Origin: Chondrosia reniformis
Taxonomy: Eukaryota; Porifera; Demospongiae; Chondrillida; Chondrillidae
Direction of reading: 5' to 3'
NCBI GenBank assembly: GCA_947172415.1
Contig: OX359199.1
Location: 6,711,884 to 6,775,883 of the forward strand
DNA length: 64,000 nucleotides
Shown here in pieces: positions 59,001-64,000 of this stretch. A program made the position numbers and the translations under genes. How positions within the stretch are numbered: the first letter of the stretch is position 1; each line of letters opens with the position of its first letter. The notes beneath the pieces were generated by a model. That model ran no database searches. It was not told the DNA's origin and was given only the letters and a program-made list of their open reading frames with translations.

Positions 59001-62000
59001 ATTTCAGTGAAAATGTGGTGTGTTTTCAGTTGTTGAAGGGATGCCCACATAGCATAGGACAGGCAGCCATACAAATGACAAACTTATTACTACATATACC
59101 CTTGCTCATTCCCCTGGAAACATGCTTAAACTAACCATTCTCACCCAGCAAGGTAAATGTGCACAGGAGTCAAAAATCAATCACTGTAACATCTTACAAC
59201 ACACACAATGCAAAACACAACTATCTAATATTACGCACACACATATATACTTATAAACACAATTATACACACATAATGATATACAGACACATATAAATAA
59301 ACACTCAATCGTATACAAGAACACTATTTATTCAAAACTGTGAATATAGTGAATCTAGTACATTTACTTATTGCAAGAGTATACAGTATTAGTGCTGTTA
59401 TTACAATACAGTGGTCAACAAATCACACAAAATAAGCATGGGACGGCACCATTACAGACATATCACTGCTACACTCGGGAGATCTTGCTACAATGCTAAC
59501 AGTGCAACACACATCAAACTACAGCTACAGTATATTGCATAATTCATTCACTATACTTTCCTAATAAGGTAGACTGGACAGCACAATGTTGCAATCATCT
59601 CCAATTCCAGCAAAGGACAGATTTAGCCATGAAAGTGTGAAGTCAACACATTTTAATGGTTGATTATCTGAAAACCACATTTACCCTTCCAGATCAGGTC
59701 TGCAATCCAGTAGTATAATGGGGTACTTAGTTCCTTGTGTCAACTATTTTGTAACATGTTATCAGTCATTAGTTTCGTGAAAAGTGGCCAAGTTCCAGAA
59801 ACCTCTTCACCAGTCCATCAGGACGAGTGGAACTCTATACTATACTACTCTCCACATCTCCACACACCCACAGTCATTCTAAAGGATACTCCATTAAGTC
59901 ATAAAATACTTTTACAAATACAATAAGCCTTTTCAACTACAAACAGACTTTCATCACACAAGAGACTATGGATCTGTTTCCAAGTTATTTACTATATAAA
60001 TGGCATCTCTAGTGACAAGCTGCTACATTTAGGTTACCTTAAAAGAATGAGGCACTTCGTATCCCATGATCCAACAGGCATTGGGGCAGTCAACTACAGT
60101 TGAACCCTGGGGAGCTACATGACAGACCTGGGTACATCGGAAGTTGAAGTACATCTCTCGTACACCAGATGCATGCAACACAGAGAAGAATGGTGAAATA
60201 GAAGCTCTTTCCAAAGCTATATGAGAATGGGAATAAAAGACTTTGTGATAAGCTTCATTTTAAATATAGGATTGTAGTTGTGTATATACGGTGATTAGAC
60301 ATATTTGACACAGTCCTCTAGAACTAGAGTATTATATACAAGTGCCTCTATAGTTGAGTGGCTGACTTCAGATGGATCATTCTCATTGTCATTGCTTATT
60401 CTATAGGCACACAAGCAGAGAGAGGCTATAGGCTATACAGAGCAAATGTGACTCTTAACTCTTCTACTTGAAAGGAATATCTTTACTATGTATATTATTG
60501 TACTCTTTAACCCATTTCCCATTCAATCTGGTTAAAGTGGGCAACTCCTTTCATGATCTGCTAGTTGGAAACCAACTGTTCTTTCTGCATTAACACACAC
60601 TGGCTGTGAGAATGGTATACACAGAAGGCCCTTGTACCAAGACAGAATACAGATAAGTTATAGTTTGAATGAATGAGTTGGTGAAACGACTTTTGCTAGA
60701 CTTCTGACAAAATAGACCTAGAGTAAATTCTAACTAAACTTACTGGTGGTGCTCTGTGCATTAGGCAAGCTTGTCTCTATGAGAACGCAGGCCTGGTCAT
60801 CAAAGTGATGCATTACAAAACTTTCCCAGCTAGTTTCATGACACTCTGAAGCCTACAGTAACATAAACACATGCAGTACACAGAATGACTCGTACCAGGC
60901 TCCTCGTTACCATGACAACATGTCATAGTGGCTTCAATCACAGGTTGGCACTGGATTGTATACTTCAGGGATGCTATTAGGTAATGATAGATTACACTTC
61001 CACTTCTGGCAAAAAAATCAAATTTTCACAAAGATTGAATTTTAGGAGATTAAACCTTCAGTATATTCAGTATATTCAGGCATCTCAAAACATCAGTAAT
61101 GTACCTACAAACATGTATTCATAACAGGAAAAGGGACATACATACTTGAAACATTTCCATCAGTGCAGAATTCAGTCGCAATAGTTCCCTTTCTATACTG
61201 AGAGGTAAGTGGTGCATGCGATTTTCATCTGGGCTTGAAAGTGACGTCCCACAATCACTGAAGGGTAGAAAGCAACATTCTCTGGTAAGTGTAGTGGCAA
61301 CAGTCTATTGCATTAGGTATCTATGTATATACTGCGTGCAGCTCAACAGTGGTGACATCAAGCTAGTCTACAAGTAAGCACTGCAATACATTTGAGTGAG
61401 CTTGTATGCTTATACTGCAAATGGATTAGTCTCCCACACTAATATAACAGGTCATCTCCTACCACTTATGAGGAGCAGGTTATATAAAGCCCACTAGAGG
61501 AGGTGTTAGCTCTAAGAGTTTACATTACAACCTTCCATTAAGTAGAAGATTTACAACTGGGCTCGTATCCCCCCTAGGGTAGGGGGGCAATGCACTTACA
61601 CAGACCTGTCCCCCCTAGGGTAGGGAGGATAAGACACTTACATAGATCTGTCCCCCCTGGGGTAGGGAGGATAAGACACTTACATAGACCTGTCCCCCCT
61701 GGGGTAGGGAGGATAAGACACTTACATAGATCTGTCCCCCCTAGGGTAGGGGGGCAATGCACTTACACAGACCTGTCCCCCCTAGGGTAGGGGGGCAATG
61801 CACTTACACAGACCTGTCCCCCCTAGGGTAGGGAGGATAAGACACTTACATAGACCTGTCCCCCCTAGGGTAGGGAGGATAAGACACTTACATAGACCTG
61901 TCCCCCCTGGGGTAGGGAGGATAAGACACTTACATAGACCTGTCCCCCCTGGGGTAGGGAGGATAAGACACTTACATAGACCTGTCCCCCCTGGGGTAGG

Positions 62001-62865
62001 GAGGATAAGACACTTACATAGACCTGTCCCCCCTAGGGTAGGGGGGGCATGGCTCCACAGGATACGGTCCCATTAGCGGTGGCTGTCCATTGCTTATAAC
62101 CTGGTGATGTGAGCGGTGGGCAAGTGTCCCACATCCAGCTGACACCAGACTGAGACCGGTTGTGGACACTGGAGTGATAGGTGGCTCCGGAGGAGACTGA
62201 GGGTAGTGGGACAGCTCGTGAGGCATAGGTCCCACTAAGTGTGGCCGCTGGAAGCACGTCTGCACTGGGCTCACATAGGACTGGACTTGCGACTCCTGGG
62301 TCCAAACAGACTGCACATTGTCAAGAGTGGATGGTTGGATGATTAGTGGATGGAGACCATTAATCTGACCATACGCATTGTGGCTGCTACACGGAGAGGA
62401 GATACGTCATATTTCTTTGTGTCAATATGCATATACATGGGCTGATAGCAGTGACAGGAGTCAAGGTAATTATCATATCTCGACCCGTTCACATTAGATA
62501 CAAACACGTCTTCCCTTTAATGGAAATTGGCTTTTATCGCTCTCCCATACCGTTTGAACATCACCAGGGATACTCGTAGCGTATTATTCCTTTAATGCTT
62601 CGGTGCAACTAGCTGTGCAGCGCAACTAGCAAAACACTGTATGGAAGCTGCTCGTGTGTAGAGAAGATCACTTACGTGGCCTGGAAGTGCTGAGGGTGTT
62701 CGTCGTACTCAGCCGGTGTCTGTGGACGGGAATGAACTCCATATAAATTAGCCCGCAATAACCTAGCTAGCTGGTAAAACAATTAAGCGGTATACTCACC
62801 AGGGGCGTGGGAAAGCGAGTCACCAATAGCTCTTGACACATATTTCTATTTCCGTACGTAGTCAT
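53011..62865 (-). CDS. LDB: LIM-domain-binding protein (LDB/CLIM/Chip)
   Basis: Twelve minus-strand exons: 62865-62800, 62719-62676, 62386-62018, 61257-61146, 60852-60744, 60216-60038, 57589-57455, 56695-56609, 56214-56136, 55718-55629, 55421-55260 and 53135-53011, totalling 1557 nt (518 aa). LDB proteins dimerise and bridge LIM-homeodomain/LMO factors in nuclear complexes. The conserved region starts LLRLNSALMEMFQASECHET SWESFVMHHFDDQA, and continues with VREMYFNFRCTQVC, STVVDCPNACW and NLMMEFINLDGLRIKTLKFN. The Ser/Lys-rich exon 11 is NLS-like. The end of exon 11 and exon 12 give a LIM-interaction-domain-like TLLIVEEPIPLSECDIS. It is divergent from vertebrate LDB1. The exon 3 donor (62018 or 62024) lies inside a minisatellite; both keep phase. 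Confidence 0.85.
53663..53722. repeat. Small inverted repeat in an LDB intron
   Basis: tacaccaccctg (53660-53672) and cagggtggtgta (53708-53720) are inverted copies about 35 bp apart in the LDB intron 53136-55259. Confidence 0.6.
54231..54362 (+). repeat. Dispersed repeat family, copy D
   Basis: Nearly identical to 7451-7582 (differences at only a few positions over about 130 bp), here in the large LDB intron. The high identity between copies 46.8 kb apart indicates recent spread. Confidence 0.85.
55958..56066. repeat. 20-bp tandem repeat in an LDB intron
   Basis: About five copies of ggtggatgggtgaggttggt and variants, next to the splice donor of LDB exon 9 (56136). It creates a spurious proline/histidine-rich frame on the minus strand. 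Confidence 0.85.
57590..60037 (-). other. Large LDB intron
   Basis: A 2.4-kb AT-rich intron between LDB exons 6 and 7. I find no embedded gene, array or transposon with clear ends. Confidence 0.5.
61568..62044. repeat. 42-bp minisatellite overlapping the end of an LDB exon
   Basis: About 11 copies of a 42-bp unit (gacctgtcccccctggggta then gggaggataagacacttaca ta). The first copy on the minus strand is the coding end of LDB exon 3 (PCPPYPRGDR) with its splice donor; the rest lie in the intron. Every unit repeats the GTAAGT donor and a TACCCCAG acceptor-like sequence. Confidence 0.93.
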
Positions 62866-63032
62866 TTTAATACAGTCACTAGTATATCTTATCTTGTCCT
62901 TTTTCTGAATCTTCGCTCATCCTGGGCGAATATATAGCCTGTCTGATAATGATATTCATTACCCAAGACTTTGGAGCCCTTGCATGTTAAAAATGGCTTA
63001 CGTATACTGGATCTTCAGTGCAGCAAGCAAAA
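62866..63032. promoter_or_regulatory. Divergent promoter region, LDB / unidentified gene
   Basis: 167 bp between the LDB start codon and the putative start of the right-edge gene. No specific element recognised. Confidence 0.35.
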
Positions 63033-63800
63033 ATGTACACTCTACTGCTCGACAGTGGCGTCCGAAATCTTGGTCCCTGCTATGGTATGTATCTAAGATT
63101 TACAGTCGATTCTTCTATAATAATTATTGACTCAGTGCGGAGCTGTTAATTTGATATGTCGATTGGCTTTTTAGGATCTGTATGATTAAATATTATATTT
63201 ATCGACAGAAAGGTGTTTCCGTGAAATAGGTTTCGCTGCTACAGTGAACAAATGGAAGAGAAGAAATCGAAAGCCAGCAAATATGATAATGGTTGGAGTT
63301 CACGCATAGTTTTATCACAAGTGTTTTTGTCGTTATACTTTCCTTGTTTAAAACTGTGTCACATAAATTACAAGTTTTGCATTTTATTTGTGTGAACAAA
63401 CAAGCTATATCTTTATCTTGGTTGACCCACCAAAAAGATATTCCTTGAATAGGCTGTATGCCTATTTCTATATAGCATGCCTTGGGGGAGGGAGTGGGAC
63501 TGCTGAGGGGACTTTCCCCTCTCCTTCCCTCAGCAAAGCCCTGTATCTGTGAGGTTAATGAAACATTCATATAGAATAGACTAAAACATTTTGTGGAATT
63601 TAAAGTAACTTTGACTGAAGTCGAATAATGCACCGGAAGTGTCGCTTCTTGCATATACCTAGTGGTTCATACACAGTTTGTATATGTATTTTATAATTCC
63701 CTTGAATGCACATGTGTTCTCAATGTCTCCTTGCCACTGTAGATGCAACCATTCCAGCTGCCCCCTCCCCACCACACAGAGATCACATGGTACCAAAACG
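63033..63800 (+). CDS. Start of an unidentified gene (partial, runs off the window)
   Basis: A possible first exon 63033-63084 (MYTLLLDSGVRNLGPCY, strong donor gtatgt) joins in phase to 63743-63800 (DATIPAAPSPPHRDHMVPKR, donor gtgagt). Alternatively the first exon is non-coding and translation starts at the ATG at 63743 in another frame (MQPFQLPPPHHTEITWYQN). I do not recognise either product. Paired splice sites and the position opposite LDB suggest a real gene; the frame is uncertain. Confidence 0.35.
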
Positions 63801-63877
63801 GTGAGTATTGAAATATTTCCAACTCTTTTCATCAAATCTTTTCTGTGATTGACTTAACATTGACTGAACCTTTGGAT

Positions 63878-64000
63878 GTGTTTAATGAAGTAGTTCCATG
63901 CTAGTCCAGTTCAACTGCTAATGAAGTAGTTCCATGCTAGTCCAGTTCAACTGCTAATGAAGTAGTTCCATGCTAGTCCAGTTCAACTGCTAATGAAGTA
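63878..64000. repeat. 36-bp tandem repeat at the window edge
   Basis: At least three copies of a unit near 40 bp (aatgaagtagttccatgcta then gtccagttcaactgct), continuing past the end of the window, in the intron of the right-edge gene. Confidence 0.85.

Noticed and set aside
61590-62076. Plus-strand frames with a repeated HRPVPPRVGRIRHL unit
   Set aside because: Translation of the 42-bp minisatellite on the strand opposite LDB; no independent gene evidence.
62033-62305. Second minus-strand frame over LDB exon 3
   Set aside because: Out of phase with exons 2 and 4; the chosen frame joins both.
63199-63654. 151-residue minus-strand open frame
   Set aside because: No recognisable domain, low-complexity composition and located in the intron of the right-edge gene.
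1-64000. tRNA, rRNA or other standard RNA genes
   Set aside because: I looked for obvious cloverleaf or conserved rRNA sequence by eye and saw none; a covariance-model scan would be needed to exclude them.

Overview
This is animal nuclear DNA: AT-rich and gene-dense, with genes split into many short exons joined by GT-AG introns. Animal-type genes (LIM-domain-binding protein, an ADAMTS-like PLAC tail, condensin CAP-G, a cilium protein, secreted Ig-domain proteins) combined with very short spacers (about 65-400 bp) suggest an early-branching animal, most likely a demosponge. The species cannot be proved from this window. Exon structures were built by hand from splice sites, reading phase and remembered family sequence. 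For the multi-exon genes the exon lengths add up to an open frame.

Layout, left to right: 3' end of an ADAMTS-like TSP1/PLAC gene (+); a small fibronectin-III-like type I membrane protein (-) whose last intron is mostly a 24-bp minisatellite; KCTD9 (+, 11 exons); NOP14 (+, 19 exons) only 82 bp downstream; TMEM53-like (-) diverging from SMIM8-like (+); an EF-hand protein of unknown role (-); quinoid dihydropteridine reductase (-); an alpha-arrestin (-); PPT2 (-) diverging from an amidohydrolase (+); two tandem secreted Ig-domain paralogues (+); CFAP99 (-, 19 exons over 8.7 kb) diverging from a frizzled-CRD-like secreted or GPI-anchored protein (+); condensin subunit CAP-G/NCAPG (-, 14 exons); ADP-ribosylarginine hydrolase (-) diverging by 85 bp from NMNAT (+); LIM-domain-binding protein LDB/CLIM (-, 12 exons over 9.9 kb); and the start of an unidentified gene (+) at the right edge.

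Most genes are housekeeping and share no pathway. The clearest functional pair is ADPRH/NMNAT, which share a tiny divergent promoter and both belong to NAD+/ADP-ribose metabolism. Accessory content includes about ten minisatellites, mostly in introns (one codes for acidic repeats in NOP14, one has spread from an LDB exon end), several foldback/MITE-like elements, a four-copy dispersed repeat family, and two degenerate hammerhead-like motifs of the kind found in Penelope-like retroelements. Two genes carry tandemly duplicated splice sites, and CFAP99 has a GC-AG intron. The most lineage-specific genes are the tandem Ig-domain pair, the frizzled-like protein, the FN3-like membrane protein and the EF-hand protein.
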